A DNA stretch of 64,000 nucleotides, from assembly GCF_040187885.1 (NCBI RefSeq), contig NZ_JBDPLH010000011.1, forward strand, positions 99,686 through 163,685, written 5' to 3'. The notes below the pieces were generated by a model that saw nothing but the letters and a program-made list of their open reading frames with translations, did no database searches and was not told the DNA's origin. Of this stretch, positions 37,160 through 45,510 are shown in pieces. A program made the position numbers and the translations under genes. This stretch comes from Roseateles_E cavernae. GTDB lineage: Bacteria; Pseudomonadota; Gammaproteobacteria; Burkholderiales; Burkholderiaceae_C. The stretch's first letter is position 1. Every line of letters starts with the position of its first letter.

Positions 37160-37663
37160 ATGGCCCGCATTATGTTCCGCATCGGCGAAGGCTGGGACAC
37201 CCACGCCCTCGTCACCGACCGCCCCCTGATACTTGGCGGCGTCACCATCCCGCACAGCCACGGCCTGCTGGGCCATTCCGACGCCGACGCGCTGGCCCAT
37301 GCACTGACCGACGCGCTGCTGGGCGCGGCCGCGCTGGGTGATATCGGCAAGCTCTTTCCCGACACTGCGGCCGAATTCAAGGGCGCCGATTCGATGGTGC
37401 TGCTGGCCGAGGCCTATGCCCGGGTGCGCGCGGCCGGCTGGGAGATCGTCAATCTGGACAGCACCATCGTCGCCCAGGCGCCCAAGATGGCGCCGCACAT
37501 CCCGGCGATGCGGGCGCGCCTGGCCGAGGTGCTGGGCATCGACGCCGGCCAGATCAATGTGAAGGCCAAGACGGCCGAGAAGATGGGGCCGGTGGGCGAG
37601 GGCCGGGCCATCGAGGCCCGCGCCGTCTGCCTGCTGCAGGCTAGCTCGCCCGCTGCAGCCTGA
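37160..37663 (+). CDS. ispF: 2-C-methyl-D-erythritol 2,4-cyclodiphosphate synthase
   Basis: A 167-residue trimeric enzyme of the MEP pathway that cyclises CDP-methylerythritol phosphate. The zinc/substrate motif reads RIGEGWDTHAL (most homologues have DxH; here DTH is kept), then LGHSDADALAHALTDALLGAAALGDIGKLFPD and INVKAKTAEKMG. These are standard. It lies 5 kb from ispD. Its last 23 bp overlap the convergent sensor-kinase gene. Confidence 0.96.
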   Translation: MARIMFRIGEGWDTHALVTDRPLILGGVTIPHSHGLLGHSDADALAHALTDALLGAAALGDIGKLFPDTAAEFKGADSMVLLAEAYARVRAAGWEIVNLDSTIVAQAPKMAPHIPAMRARLAEVLGIDAGQINVKAKTAEKMGPVGEGRAIEARAVCLLQASSPAAA

Positions 37664-38963
37664 TCTGGGTCAGCAGACCGCCGCCCTGGGCATTGCTCAG
37701 CGCCAGCTGGCCGCCGATGCGCTGCAGTGATTTCTCGACGATGGCCAGGCCCAGGCCGGCGCCGGTGGCGGCCGTGCGGGCCGCGTCGCCGCGGAAGAAG
37801 GGCGTGGTCAGCCGTGCCAGCTTGTCCGGCGGGACGCCGGGGCCGTGGTCGCGCACCTTCAGCAGCACCGAGTTGCCCTCCTGCTCGGCGCTGACCTCGA
37901 CCCAGGCCGCTTCATCGGGACCGTGGCCGTAGCGGCGTGCATTCTCGAAGATGTTCAGCAGCACGCGGCCCAGCTCGGTCTCGTCGGCCCAGACCTTCAG
38001 CACCGGCGGGATGAAGATGCCGATGCGCAGCTGGGTGGGGTCGCGGAAGGCCTGTGCCTCGCGCTCGACCAGCTCAGCCAGGTTCAGCGGCTGCAGCTGC
38101 AGCTCGCTGGGCCGGGCGTAGTCCATGAATTTGTTGATGATGGCGTCGAGCTGGTCGATGTCTTGCACCATGTACTGGCGCGCCAGCTCGTCGCTGACGC
38201 TCATCTCGGCCTCCAGCCGCAGCCGCGCCAGCGGCGTGCGCAGGTCATGCGAGATGCCCGCCAGCATCACGGTGCGGTCCTCCTCCATCTTGGCCAGCTC
38301 GCGGGCCATGCGGTTGAAGCCCATATTGACCTCGCGGATCTCGCTGGTGCGGGTGCTCTCGTCCAGGCGCGAGTCGTACTCGCCCTCGCGGATGCGGCCG
38401 GCCGCGATCGACAGCTCGCGCAGCGGCTGGTTGATCAGCCGCGCGATCGTGGCCGAGCCCAGCACCGTGGCCACCAGCGCGATCACGATCCACCACCAGT
38501 TGCTGCTCAGCGTCACCGACAGCGGGGCCGGGCTGGTCTGCAGCCAGTAGCTGTCGCGGTCGATGCCGAAGCGCACCCACAGCCCGTCGTCGCCGTTGAC
38601 GCTGCGCGCCACCACGGTGTCTATGCCCAGGCGCCCGCGCAGCTCGGCGGCCAGGCGCTTGGCGAACGGGCTGGTGTCATAGGGCTGCCAGCGGTCGTGC
38701 TGCTCGGCCACCCGCACCCGTACCGTCTCGCTGCGCGCGATCGAGCTGATCACCGCGACCCGGTTGATCGCGTCGGCATTGGCCAGCGCGGCGCGGCTGA
38801 GATTGACCAGGCCGGCCAGCTGCTGCGCCGATTCGAGCGCGCGCGGCTCGGCCTCCAGGGCCTTGAAGGTCTGCTGCCAGGCGATCACGCCGCCGACCAG
38901 CAGCAGGGCCAGCAGCGCAAAAGTGCGCCAGAACAGGTTCAGCGCGAGATGGGGGCGCGACAT
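37641..38963 (-). CDS. EnvZ-type sensor histidine kinase
   Basis: A 440-residue inner-membrane kinase. Helix 1 (LFWRTFALLALLLVGGVIAW) and helix 2 (about 178-198, WWWIVIALVATVLGSATIA) bracket a periplasmic domain of about 150 residues. HAMP and H-box follow (MLAGISHDLRTPLARLRLEAEM), then N-box LNIFENARRYG, DHGPG and GAGLGLAIVEKSLQ. The H-box sequence is typical of the EnvZ/RisS class. It pairs with the OmpR-type regulator 13-14 bases upstream and probably senses an envelope condition; the periplasmic signal is unknown. Confidence 0.92.
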   Translation of the reverse strand: MSRPHLALNLFWRTFALLALLLVGGVIAWQQTFKALEAEPRALESAQQLAGLVNLSRAALANADAINRVAVISSIARSETVRVRVAEQHDRWQPYDTSPFAKRLAAELRGRLGIDTVVARSVNGDDGLWVRFGIDRDSYWLQTSPAPLSVTLSSNWWWIVIALVATVLGSATIARLINQPLRELSIAAGRIREGEYDSRLDESTRTSEIREVNMGFNRMARELAKMEEDRTVMLAGISHDLRTPLARLRLEAEMSVSDELARQYMVQDIDQLDAIINKFMDYARPSELQLQPLNLAELVEREAQAFRDPTQLRIGIFIPPVLKVWADETELGRVLLNIFENARRYGHGPDEAAWVEVSAEQEGNSVLLKVRDHGPGVPPDKLARLTTPFFRGDAARTAATGAGLGLAIVEKSLQRIGGQLALSNAQGGGLLTQIRLQRAS

Positions 38964-38976
38964 CGGCGACGCCCGC

Positions 38977-39711
38977 TCAGCTCACATCATCGGGCACGAA
39001 GACATAGCCGACCCCCCAGACGGTCTGGATATAGCGCGGCTGGGCCGGGTCGGCCTCCAGTAGCTTGCGCAGACGCGAGATCTGCACATCCAGGCTGCGG
39101 TCGAAAGGCTCGAACTCGCGGCCGCGCGCCAGCTGGGCCAGCTTGTCGCGGCTCAGCGGCTGGCGCGGATGGCGCACCAGGGCCTTGAGCATCGAGAACT
39201 CGCCGGTGGTCAGCGGCAGGGCCTCGCCATTCTTCGACAGCCGGCGCATCGCCAGATCGAACTCGAAAGGCCCGAAGCTCACCGTCATCGGCTCCTTGGA
39301 CGGGGCGCCGGGCGCCTCCATCGCCGGGCGGCGGCGCAGCACCGCATTGATGCGGGCCAGCAGCTCGCGCGGATTGAAGGGCTTGCTCAGATAGTCGTCG
39401 GCGCCGACCTCGAGGCCGACGATGCGGTCCACCTCTTCGACCTTGGCGGTCAGCATGATGATGGGGGTGTTGTCATTGGCGGCGCGCAGGCGGCGGCAGA
39501 TCGACAGGCCGTCCTCGCCGGGCAGCATCAGGTCCAGCACCATCAGGTCCACGGTCTCGCGGGTCAGTTGCTTGTTGAGCGCCTTGCCATCCTCTGCCAG
39601 CAGGACTTCGAAGCCTTCCTGGGTCAGATAGCGGCGCAGCAGATCGCGGATGCGCGCGTCATCGTCAACGACCAAGATGCGATTGGGCCGGGTCTGGGCG
39701 CTGGTGTTCAT
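38977..39711 (-). CDS. ompR: OmpR-family response regulator
   Basis: A 244-residue regulator. The receiver (1-120) has D60 in MVLDLMLPGEDG and K in YLSKPFNPREL. The C-terminal winged helix (about 145-240) has LTTGEFSMLKALV, FDRSLDVQISRLRKLLE and IQTVWGVGYVF, characteristic of OmpR/RisA. The start is the ATG at 39711, with AGGAG seven bases upstream; a GTG at 39717 would add two residues. A long inverted repeat with TGTAACA ends lies 16-56 bp upstream. It is paired with the EnvZ-type kinase downstream. Confidence 0.94.
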   Translation of the reverse strand: MNTSAQTRPNRILVVDDDARIRDLLRRYLTQEGFEVLLAEDGKALNKQLTRETVDLMVLDLMLPGEDGLSICRRLRAANDNTPIIMLTAKVEEVDRIVGLEVGADDYLSKPFNPRELLARINAVLRRRPAMEAPGAPSKEPMTVSFGPFEFDLAMRRLSKNGEALPLTTGEFSMLKALVRHPRQPLSRDKLAQLARGREFEPFDRSLDVQISRLRKLLEADPAQPRYIQTVWGVGYVFVPDDVS

Positions 39712-39726
39712 GGCCACTCCTGAATT

Positions 39727-39767
39727 TGTAACAGCGGCATTTTGCAGGGCTTTGGCCCGCTGTTACA
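39727..39767. promoter_or_regulatory. 11-bp inverted repeat upstream of ompR
   Basis: TGTAACAGCGG (39727-39737) and CCGCTGTTACA (39757-39767) form perfect 11-bp arms separated by 19 bases. The outer TGTAACA resembles OmpR-type half-sites. It could be an autoregulatory operator, or a hairpin in the ompR leader, since it ends 15 bases before the ATG. Confidence 0.55.
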
Positions 39768-39827
39768 TCTTTGGCCGCGCGGACTGTGAGCAGATGTTTC
39801 CTTGTCAACGGATGGCTGGCGCGCACC

Positions 39828-39835
39828 GCTAAGCT
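39828..39835 (+). promoter_or_regulatory. GCTAAGCT element, candidate -10 of the SIMPL gene
   Basis: GCTAAGCT ends 30 bases before the ATG at 39866; a Shine-Dalgarno GAGGGAG follows within the leader. A TTGTCA lies 22 bases upstream of TAAGCT, too far for a normal -35. Confidence 0.3.
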
Positions 39836-39865
39836 CAGGGTTCACCAACCGATTGAGGGAGATCG

Positions 39866-40570
39866 ATGACACGCAAAACCATGGCCGCACTGGCCTTGAT
39901 GACCCTGGCGCCCGTGCTGGCCCAGGCCGAGGCACCGCGCCAGAACGCGCTGAACCTGAGCGCCACCGCGAGCCAGGAAGTGAGCCGCGATGTGCTGGGC
40001 GTCAGCTTCACGACCACCAAGGAGGGCAGCGACGCGGCCCAGGTGCAGAGCGCGCTGAAGCAGGCCCTGGATGCCGCGCTGGCCGAGGCACGCAAGATCG
40101 CCAAGCCGGGCCAGGTCGAGGTGCAGACCGGCAATTTCGCGCTCTACCCGCGCTATGCGCCCAAGACCGGCCAGATCAATGGCTGGCAGGGCACGGCCGA
40201 GCTGCAGGTCGAGGGCAAGGACACGGCGGCGATCGCCCAGCTGAGCGGCCGCATCGCGACGATGAGCATTGCCCGCGTCGGCTACAGCCTGTCGCGCGAG
40301 GCGCGCGAGAAGGTCGAGGGTGAGGTTGTGGCCCAGGCGATCGCACGCTACAAGCTGCGCGCGGCTGACTATGCGCGCCAGTTCGGCTTCTCCGGCTACC
40401 AGATCGGCGAGGTCAGCGTCAACACGGCCGACTCCGGGCCGATGCCGATGGCCGCGCCCTCGATGATGCGCATGAAGGCCGCCGGCATGGCCGATGAGGC
40501 CCTGCCGGTCGAGGCCGGCAAGGCGACCGTCAGCGTCTCGGTCAACGGCGTGGTCGTGATGACGAAGTAA
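39866..40570 (+). CDS. SIMPL (DUF541) domain periplasmic protein
   Basis: A 234-residue exported protein. The signal peptide (MAALALMTLAPVLAQA) is followed by the SIMPL/DUF541 domain: NLSATASQEVSRDVLGVSFTT, VQTGNFALYPRYAPKTGQINGWQG, and ending VSVSVNGVVVMTK. Family members such as BP26 form ring oligomers in the periplasm; a molecular function is not settled. A Shine-Dalgarno GAGGGAG precedes the ATG. It is divergent from ompR and ends 3 bp from the convergent dehydrogenase gene. Confidence 0.9.
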   Translation: MTRKTMAALALMTLAPVLAQAEAPRQNALNLSATASQEVSRDVLGVSFTTTKEGSDAAQVQSALKQALDAALAEARKIAKPGQVEVQTGNFALYPRYAPKTGQINGWQGTAELQVEGKDTAAIAQLSGRIATMSIARVGYSLSREAREKVEGEVVAQAIARYKLRAADYARQFGFSGYQIGEVSVNTADSGPMPMAAPSMMRMKAAGMADEALPVEAGKATVSVSVNGVVVMTK

Positions 40571-40573
40571 GCC

Positions 40574-41344
40574 TTACTGGGCGGTCCAGCCGCCGTCCAG
40601 GCTCCACGCTTGGCCGCGGACATTGGCCGCAGCGTCGGAGCACAGGAACACGGCCAGCTCGCCGAGTTGCTCCGGCGTCGTGAACTGCAGCGAGGGCTGC
40701 TTCTCCGCGAGCAGCCGCTTCTTGGCCTCGTCGATGCTGACGCCATCGGCAGCGGCGCGGGCATCGACCTGCTTTTGCACCAGCGGCGTCAGCACCCAGC
40801 CGGGGCAGATCGCGTTGACGGTCACACCGGTGGTGGCGGTTTCCAGCGCCACGCTCTTCGTGAAGCCGACGATGCCATGCTTGGCGGCCACATAGGCCGA
40901 CTTCTGCGCCGAGGCCACCAGGCCGTGCACCGAGGCGATATTGAGGATGCGGCCCCAACCCTTGGCCTTCATGCCCGGCAGGGCCAGGCGGGTGGTGTGG
41001 AAGGCGGAGGTCAGGTTGATCGCGATGATGGCGTCCCAGCGCTCGACCGGGAAGTCCTCGACGGCGGCCACATGCTGGATGCCGGCGTTGTTGACCAGGA
41101 TGTCGCAACCACCGAACTCGGCGTCGATAGAGGCCATCATCGCTTCGATCTCGCCGGCCTTGCTCATGTCGGCACCGTGGTATCCGACCTTGACTCCGAG
41201 TGCCGCCACCTCGGCCTTCGGCCCCTCGGCATCGCCAAAGCCGTTCAGCACGATGTTCACACCCTGGCGCGCCAGGGTCAGCGCGATGCCCAGGCCGATG
41301 CCGCTGGTGGAGCCGGTGACCAAGGCGGTTTTGCCTTTCAACAT
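40574..41344 (-). CDS. 3-hydroxybutyrate dehydrogenase
   Basis: A 256-residue short-chain dehydrogenase that interconverts 3-hydroxybutyrate and acetoacetate, the step after polyhydroxybutyrate depolymerisation. The cofactor motif is TGSTSGIGLGIA, the NNAG motif is present, and the catalytic Ser-Tyr-Lys is in IASVHGLVASAQKSAYVAAKHG. The C-terminus LDGGWTAQ and GWVLTPLVQKQ are typical of this dehydrogenase. Shine-Dalgarno GAGGAA precedes the ATG. It is monocistronic and divergent from an alpha/beta hydrolase gene with 50 bp between. Confidence 0.93.
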   Translation of the reverse strand: MLKGKTALVTGSTSGIGLGIALTLARQGVNIVLNGFGDAEGPKAEVAALGVKVGYHGADMSKAGEIEAMMASIDAEFGGCDILVNNAGIQHVAAVEDFPVERWDAIIAINLTSAFHTTRLALPGMKAKGWGRILNIASVHGLVASAQKSAYVAAKHGIVGFTKSVALETATTGVTVNAICPGWVLTPLVQKQVDARAAADGVSIDEAKKRLLAEKQPSLQFTTPEQLGELAVFLCSDAAANVRGQAWSLDGGWTAQ

Positions 41345-41394
41345 GGGGAATTCCTCGGGGGTTGTTAGGATGCCTGCAAAGGATACCGAAACAA

Positions 41395-42261
41395 ATGCCC
41401 GAACCGCGCCTGAACCATGTGCAATGCCTGAGCAGCGCCGGCCTGCATCGCATGGCTTATTGGGAATGGGGCGCGCGCGACAACCCCCGCGTGCTGGTCT
41501 GCGTCCATGGCCTGAGCCGCCAGGGCCGTGATTTCGATGTGCTGGCCCGCAGCCTGAGCGAGCGCTACCGCGTCATCTGCCCCGATGTGATGGGGCGCGG
41601 CGAGTCCGACCGGCGTCCTAACGCGGCGCTCTACCAGGTGCCGGTCTATGTGGCCGATATGGTGACCCTGCTGGCGCGGCTGGATGTGGCCGAGGTCGAC
41701 TGGGTCGGCACCTCGATGGGCGGCCTGATCGGCCTGGGTCTGGCGGCGCTGCCGGACAGCCCGGTGCGGCGCCTGGTGCTCAATGATGTGGGCCCGGCCA
41801 TCGAGTATGCGGCGCTGGAGCGCATCGGCAGCTATCTGGGCCAGCGCATGCACTTTGACAGCCTGGCGCAGGGCGTCGCCCATCTGCGCGAGATCTCGGC
41901 CGGCTTCGGGCCGCATAGCGAGGCCGAGTGGCTGGCCTTGTCGCGGCCGATGTTCAGGCCCGATGCTGAAGGCGAGGGCGTGCGCCTGCACTACGACCCG
42001 CGCATCGCCGAGCCCTTTGCCGCGTTGACGCCGGCGCTGGCGGCGGCCGGCGAGGCCGCGCTGTGGCAGGCCTATGACGCGCTGCGCTGCCCGACCCTGC
42101 TGCTGCGTGGGGCCGACTCCGATCTCTTGTCGCGCGCGACCGCCCAGGCGATGACGCAGCGCGGCCCCCGTGCGCTCTTGCATGAATTGCCCGGTGTCGG
42201 CCATGCGCCGACCCTGGTGGCTGCCGATCAGATCGCCCTGGTGCAGCATTTCCTCACGTAG
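41395..42261 (+). CDS. Alpha/beta hydrolase
   Basis: A 288-residue cytoplasmic serine hydrolase. The oxyanion segment HGLSRQGRDFD, acid GRGESD, nucleophile elbow GTSMGGLIG and C-terminal His in LPGVGHAPTLV give the full triad; an Asp in RGADSDLL fits the acid. No signal peptide. It is close to a group of short hydrolases often found near relA in Burkholderiales, but I cannot assign a substrate. Its stop is 3 bp before the relA ATG. Confidence 0.85.
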   Translation: MPEPRLNHVQCLSSAGLHRMAYWEWGARDNPRVLVCVHGLSRQGRDFDVLARSLSERYRVICPDVMGRGESDRRPNAALYQVPVYVADMVTLLARLDVAEVDWVGTSMGGLIGLGLAALPDSPVRRLVLNDVGPAIEYAALERIGSYLGQRMHFDSLAQGVAHLREISAGFGPHSEAEWLALSRPMFRPDAEGEGVRLHYDPRIAEPFAALTPALAAAGEAALWQAYDALRCPTLLLRGADSDLLSRATAQAMTQRGPRALLHELPGVGHAPTLVAADQIALVQHFLT

Positions 42262-42263
42262 TT

Positions 42264-44492
42264 ATGAAGACAGGATTGCCCGCAAGAGCGGAGCAGGCCG
42301 CGCCCATCGTCGCGCTGGCCGACACCGGCGAGGGCCAGGCGGCCGTGGTGCGTGCCCGCGCCTTTGCCGAGCCGCTGCTGGCCGGCCAGCCGCTGGACAC
42401 CGGCGAGGACGCGCTGGCCCATGCCGATGGCGTCGCCGCGATACTGGCCGGCATTGGCGCGGCGCCGGCCATGCAGGCGGCCTCCTATCTGGTCTATGCC
42501 GGCGACTATCTGAACAAGCCCGAGGACATCGTCGCCAAGGCCTTTGGCGACAGCTACGCCAGCCTGGTGACGCACACGCGCAAGCTGGTGCAGCTGCAGC
42601 GCGCGGCCCGCGAGGCGCAGGGCGCGCTGAAGGGCGAGGAGCAGCGCCAGCAGCAGACCGAGCGGGTGCGCAAGATGCTGCTGGCCTTCTCGCGCGATCT
42701 GCGCGTGGTGCTGCTGCGACTGGCCTCGCGGCTGCAGACCCTGCGCTACTTTGCCGCGACCAAGACCGAGTGCTCGCAGGCTGTGGCGGCCGAGTCGCAG
42801 CAGGTGTTCGCGCCGCTGGCCAACCGGCTGGGCATCTGGCAGATCAAGTGGGAGCTGGAGGACCTGTCCTTCCGCTTTCTGCAGCCCGAGGCCTACAAGG
42901 GGCTGGCCCGTGCGCTGGACGAGAAGCGCGTCGAGCGCGAGCAGCGCATCGAGGCCGCACGCCTGGCGCTGCAGGCCGATCTGGCGGTCCACGGCCTGCA
43001 GGCCGAGGTGCAGGGCCGGCCCAAGCATCTCTACAGCATCTGGAAGAAGATGCAGGGCAAGAGCCTGGAGCTGGACCGGGTCTTCGACCTGCGCGCGCTC
43101 CGAGTCATCGTGCCCGATGTCAGCGATTGCTACGCCTGCCTGAGCCTGCTGCACGAGCGCTTTGTGCCGGTGGCCGGGGAGTTCGACGATTACATCGCCA
43201 AGCCCAAGCCGAACGGCTATCAAAGCCTGCACACCGTCGTGCTGGGGCCGGACGAGCGGCCGATGGAGGTGCAGATCCGCACGCGGGCGATGCACGAGCA
43301 TGCCGAACACGGCGTGGCCGCGCACTGGGCCTACAAGGAGGCGGGCGCGCGCGGCTATGCCGGCGTGACGGCGGCCGGCGAGTTCGAGGAGCAGGTGGCG
43401 GCCGCGCGCAAGGCCGTGCTGCGCCAGCTGCTGGCCTGGGAGCGTGATTTCGTCGAGGGCGATGCGCCCGGCGCGCAACCGGTGTTCGACGACCGCATCT
43501 ATGTGTTCACGCCCCAGGCCACCATCGTCGAGCTGGTCAGGGATGCGACGCCGATCGACTTCGCCTACGCCGTCCACACCGATCTGGGCCATCGCTGCCG
43601 GGGCGCCAAGATCGATGGCCAGATGGTGCCGCTGAACACCAGGCTGCAAAGCGGGCAGACCGTCGAGATCAGCGCGCTGAAGGAGGGCGGCCCCTCGCTC
43701 GATTGGCTCAACCCCGAACTGGGCTATCTGCAGAGCCAGCGCTCGCGCACCAAGGTGCGCGCCTGGTTCAATGCGCTGGCCCAGGCCCAGACGATTGCCA
43801 AGGGCCGCGAGCTGGTCGAGAAGCTGTTGCAGCGCGAGGGCAAGACCGCCACCAAGCTAGAGGATCTGGCCGCGCGCCTGGGCTTCAAGAATGCCGATGC
43901 CTTGTTCGAGGTGGTGGGCAAGGACGAATACTCGTTGCGCAATATCGAGAATCTGCTGCGCCCGCCGGCGCCCGAGCCCGACACCGATGAGATGCTGGTG
44001 CAGCGCCGGACCAAGGCGGGCAGCTCGGCACCCAAGGGTGGCGTGCTGGTGGTCGGTGTCGACTCGCTGCTGACCAATCTGGCGCGCTGCTGCCGGCCCG
44101 CGCCTCCCGATGGCATCGGCGGCTATGTGACGCGCGGCAAGGGCGTGGCCATCCACCGCGCCGACTGCAGCAACTTCCGCCAGATGGCGCAACGCGCGCC
44201 CGAGCGCGTGATCGCGGTGGCCTGGGGCGAGACGCCCGAGAAGGGTGCGCTCTATCCGGTCGATGTGATCATCGAGTCGAGCGACCGCCAGGGCCTGCTG
44301 CGCGATGTGCTGGAGGTGCTGGCCAAGGAAAAGATGAATGTGATTGCGGTCAACACGCAATCCTTGAAGGTGGCCAAGGGCGAGACCGCCTGGATGAGTC
44401 TGACCGTCGAGGTGGCCGATTCCGGTCGCCTGGCCCAGGTGCTGCGCAGCGTGGCCCAGGTCAGTGGCGTGCGCAGCGCGCGGAGAAAATAA
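42264..44492 (+). CDS. relA: Monofunctional (p)ppGpp synthetase RelA
   Basis: A 742-residue stringent-response enzyme making (p)ppGpp on stalled ribosomes. The N-terminal hydrolase domain is degenerate: the region HADGVAAILAGIGA...ASYLVYAGDYL lacks the HD metal ligands. The synthetase core has RVFDLRALRVIV and the EXDD motif as GEFDDYIAKPKPNGYQSLHT, then VQIRTRAMHEHAEHGVAAHW. TGS (VFTPQATIVELVRDATPIDFAYAVH), helical and zinc-finger-like (CCRPAPPDGIGGYV) regions and a C-terminal ACT domain (IESSDRQGLLRDV) follow. It starts 3 bp after the hydrolase gene. Hydrolysis must come from a separate SpoT. Confidence 0.95.
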   Translation: MKTGLPARAEQAAPIVALADTGEGQAAVVRARAFAEPLLAGQPLDTGEDALAHADGVAAILAGIGAAPAMQAASYLVYAGDYLNKPEDIVAKAFGDSYASLVTHTRKLVQLQRAAREAQGALKGEEQRQQQTERVRKMLLAFSRDLRVVLLRLASRLQTLRYFAATKTECSQAVAAESQQVFAPLANRLGIWQIKWELEDLSFRFLQPEAYKGLARALDEKRVEREQRIEAARLALQADLAVHGLQAEVQGRPKHLYSIWKKMQGKSLELDRVFDLRALRVIVPDVSDCYACLSLLHERFVPVAGEFDDYIAKPKPNGYQSLHTVVLGPDERPMEVQIRTRAMHEHAEHGVAAHWAYKEAGARGYAGVTAAGEFEEQVAAARKAVLRQLLAWERDFVEGDAPGAQPVFDDRIYVFTPQATIVELVRDATPIDFAYAVHTDLGHRCRGAKIDGQMVPLNTRLQSGQTVEISALKEGGPSLDWLNPELGYLQSQRSRTKVRAWFNALAQAQTIAKGRELVEKLLQREGKTATKLEDLAARLGFKNADALFEVVGKDEYSLRNIENLLRPPAPEPDTDEMLVQRRTKAGSSAPKGGVLVVGVDSLLTNLARCCRPAPPDGIGGYVTRGKGVAIHRADCSNFRQMAQRAPERVIAVAWGETPEKGALYPVDVIIESSDRQGLLRDVLEVLAKEKMNVIAVNTQSLKVAKGETAWMSLTVEVADSGRLAQVLRSVAQVSGVRSARRK

Positions 44493-44512
44493 GCGCGAAA
44501 TACGGCGGGAGT

Positions 44513-44541
44513 TTGAAAGACTCAAAAATCCATGCTATAGT
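44513..44541 (+). promoter_or_regulatory. Sigma-70 promoter of tRNA-Val
   Basis: TTGAAA (44513-44518), a 17-base spacer and TATAGT (44536-44541) lie just before the tRNA. The start would be near 44548, giving a short leader. Confidence 0.75.
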
Positions 44542-44553
44542 GCGAAGCTCTTC

Positions 44554-44630
44554 AGGCGCGTAGCTCAGTTGGTTAGAGCACCACCTTGACATGGTGGGGG
44601 TCGTTGGTTCGAATCCAATCGCGCCTACCA
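44554..44630 (+). tRNA. tRNA-Val (anticodon GAC)
   Basis: A 77-nt cloverleaf. The acceptor stem AGGCGCG pairs with CGCGCCT and is followed by A and an encoded CCA. The D arm is GCTC...GAGC, the anticodon stem CCACC/GGTGG holds loop TTGACAT (anticodon GAC), and the T arm is GTTGG-TTCGAAT-CCAAT with one pair G-T. It reads GUC and GUU codons. Confidence 0.97.
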
Positions 44631-44648
44631 AATTCGGTAGGAAACGAA

Positions 44649-44679
44649 AGCACCTGGCAGCAATGCCAGGTGCTTTTTT
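44649..44679 (+). terminator. Rho-independent terminator after tRNA-Val
   Basis: AGCACCTGGCA and TGCCAGGTGCT form a perfect 11-bp stem with loop GCAA, followed by a run of six Ts. Confidence 0.93.
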
Positions 44680-44709
44680 GTTGGCCTGAGCGGCAGCGGT
44701 CGCTAGATC

Positions 44710-44796
44710 GCCAGGCATGCCGTTGTGGGTGAACATCGGGATCACACTGCCGGCCATCACCGCGGTGATGAAGAGCATGGCATCGAGCTGATGCAT
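44710..44796 (-). pseudogene. Remnant of an NnrS-like gene
   Basis: A stretch of about 29 codons downstream of the carbonic anhydrase gene encodes LDAMLFITAVMAGSVIPMFT followed by HNGMPG. This strongly resembles an internal segment of NnrS, a haem- and copper-containing membrane protein of nitric-oxide/nitrate respiration, where RVIPMFTNNG-type sequence is typical. Neither the start nor the rest of an NnrS gene is present, so this is a degraded fragment. Similarity is from memory; the ATG at its start is probably accidental. Confidence 0.45.
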
Positions 44797-44805
44797 GCGG
44801 AGCTT

Positions 44806-45501
44806 TCAGCGCCTGGGCGCCCAGGCCGGGTCGATCTCGTTGAAGAAGGCGCCCTGATCGGCGTCGGCATAGGGGCCGGTGCCGCTGTGCAGCGCGCGCG
44901 AGGCCGGCACGAAGCCACCGGCATTGACGTCGAACACATGGACTTCGCCGGCCTCGATCACATAGTGCCAGCCATGCAGGGCCAGCTCGCGGCGCTCGAC
45001 CCGGGCGCGCACCATCGGGTAGTCCATCAGCCGCTCCAGCTGCAGCACGACCGAGCGTTCCTCGGTGCGGCGCAGCGCCTCGTCGGACAGCTGCACCGGC
45101 AAGGCGGCCTCGCGGCCCAGCTCCAGCCAGGCGCGCAGATTGGGCGCATCGGCCGGCACCTCGCCGTAGAGCGCGCGGATGCCGCCGCAATGGCTGTGGC
45201 CGCAGACGATGATGTGCTGCACGTTCAGGGCCAGCACGGCATATTCGATGGCGGCGGCCGTGCCATGGAGCCCCTGGGAGCCGTCATAGGGCGGCACGAA
45301 GGCGCCGACATTGCGCACCAGGAAGAGCTCGCCCGGTCCCGAACCGGTCAGCATATGGGGCACCAGGCGCGAATCCGAGCAGCCGATGAACAGGGTGCTC
45401 GGATGCTGGCCCTGCTCGACCAGGTCCTTGAAGCGGGCCTGGTACTGCGGGAAGAAGTCGGTATTGAAACGCCGCAGCCGCGACAGCAGGTCGTCGGGCA
45501 T
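44806..45501 (-). CDS. Beta-class carbonic anhydrase
   Basis: A 231-residue zinc enzyme interconverting CO2 and bicarbonate in the cytoplasm. The zinc ligands are C41 and D43 (FIGCSDSR) with R45, and H102/C105 in VCGHSHCGG. Length is normal for the class. It starts 9 bp after the end of the parvulin gene at the end of the nar cluster, so it is probably co-transcribed with narGHJI, and would supply bicarbonate or buffer pH during anaerobic respiration. That role is inference. Confidence 0.93.
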   Translation of the reverse strand: MPDDLLSRLRRFNTDFFPQYQARFKDLVEQGQHPSTLFIGCSDSRLVPHMLTGSGPGELFLVRNVGAFVPPYDGSQGLHGTAAAIEYAVLALNVQHIIVCGHSHCGGIRALYGEVPADAPNLRAWLELGREAALPVQLSDEALRRTEERSVVLQLERLMDYPMVRARVERRELALHGWHYVIEAGEVHVFDVNAGGFVPASRALHSGTGPYADADQGAFFNEIDPAWAPRR

Positions 45502-45510
45502 GGTCGGTGA

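Noticed and set aside
36640..37498. Minus-strand frames covering the starts of ispF and the patatin gene
   Set aside because: They lie across two well-defined genes in other frames and contain no recognisable domain.
44554..44630. tRNA-Val as an attachment site of an integrated element
   Set aside because: No integrase gene and no repeat of the tRNA 3' end are seen in the window.
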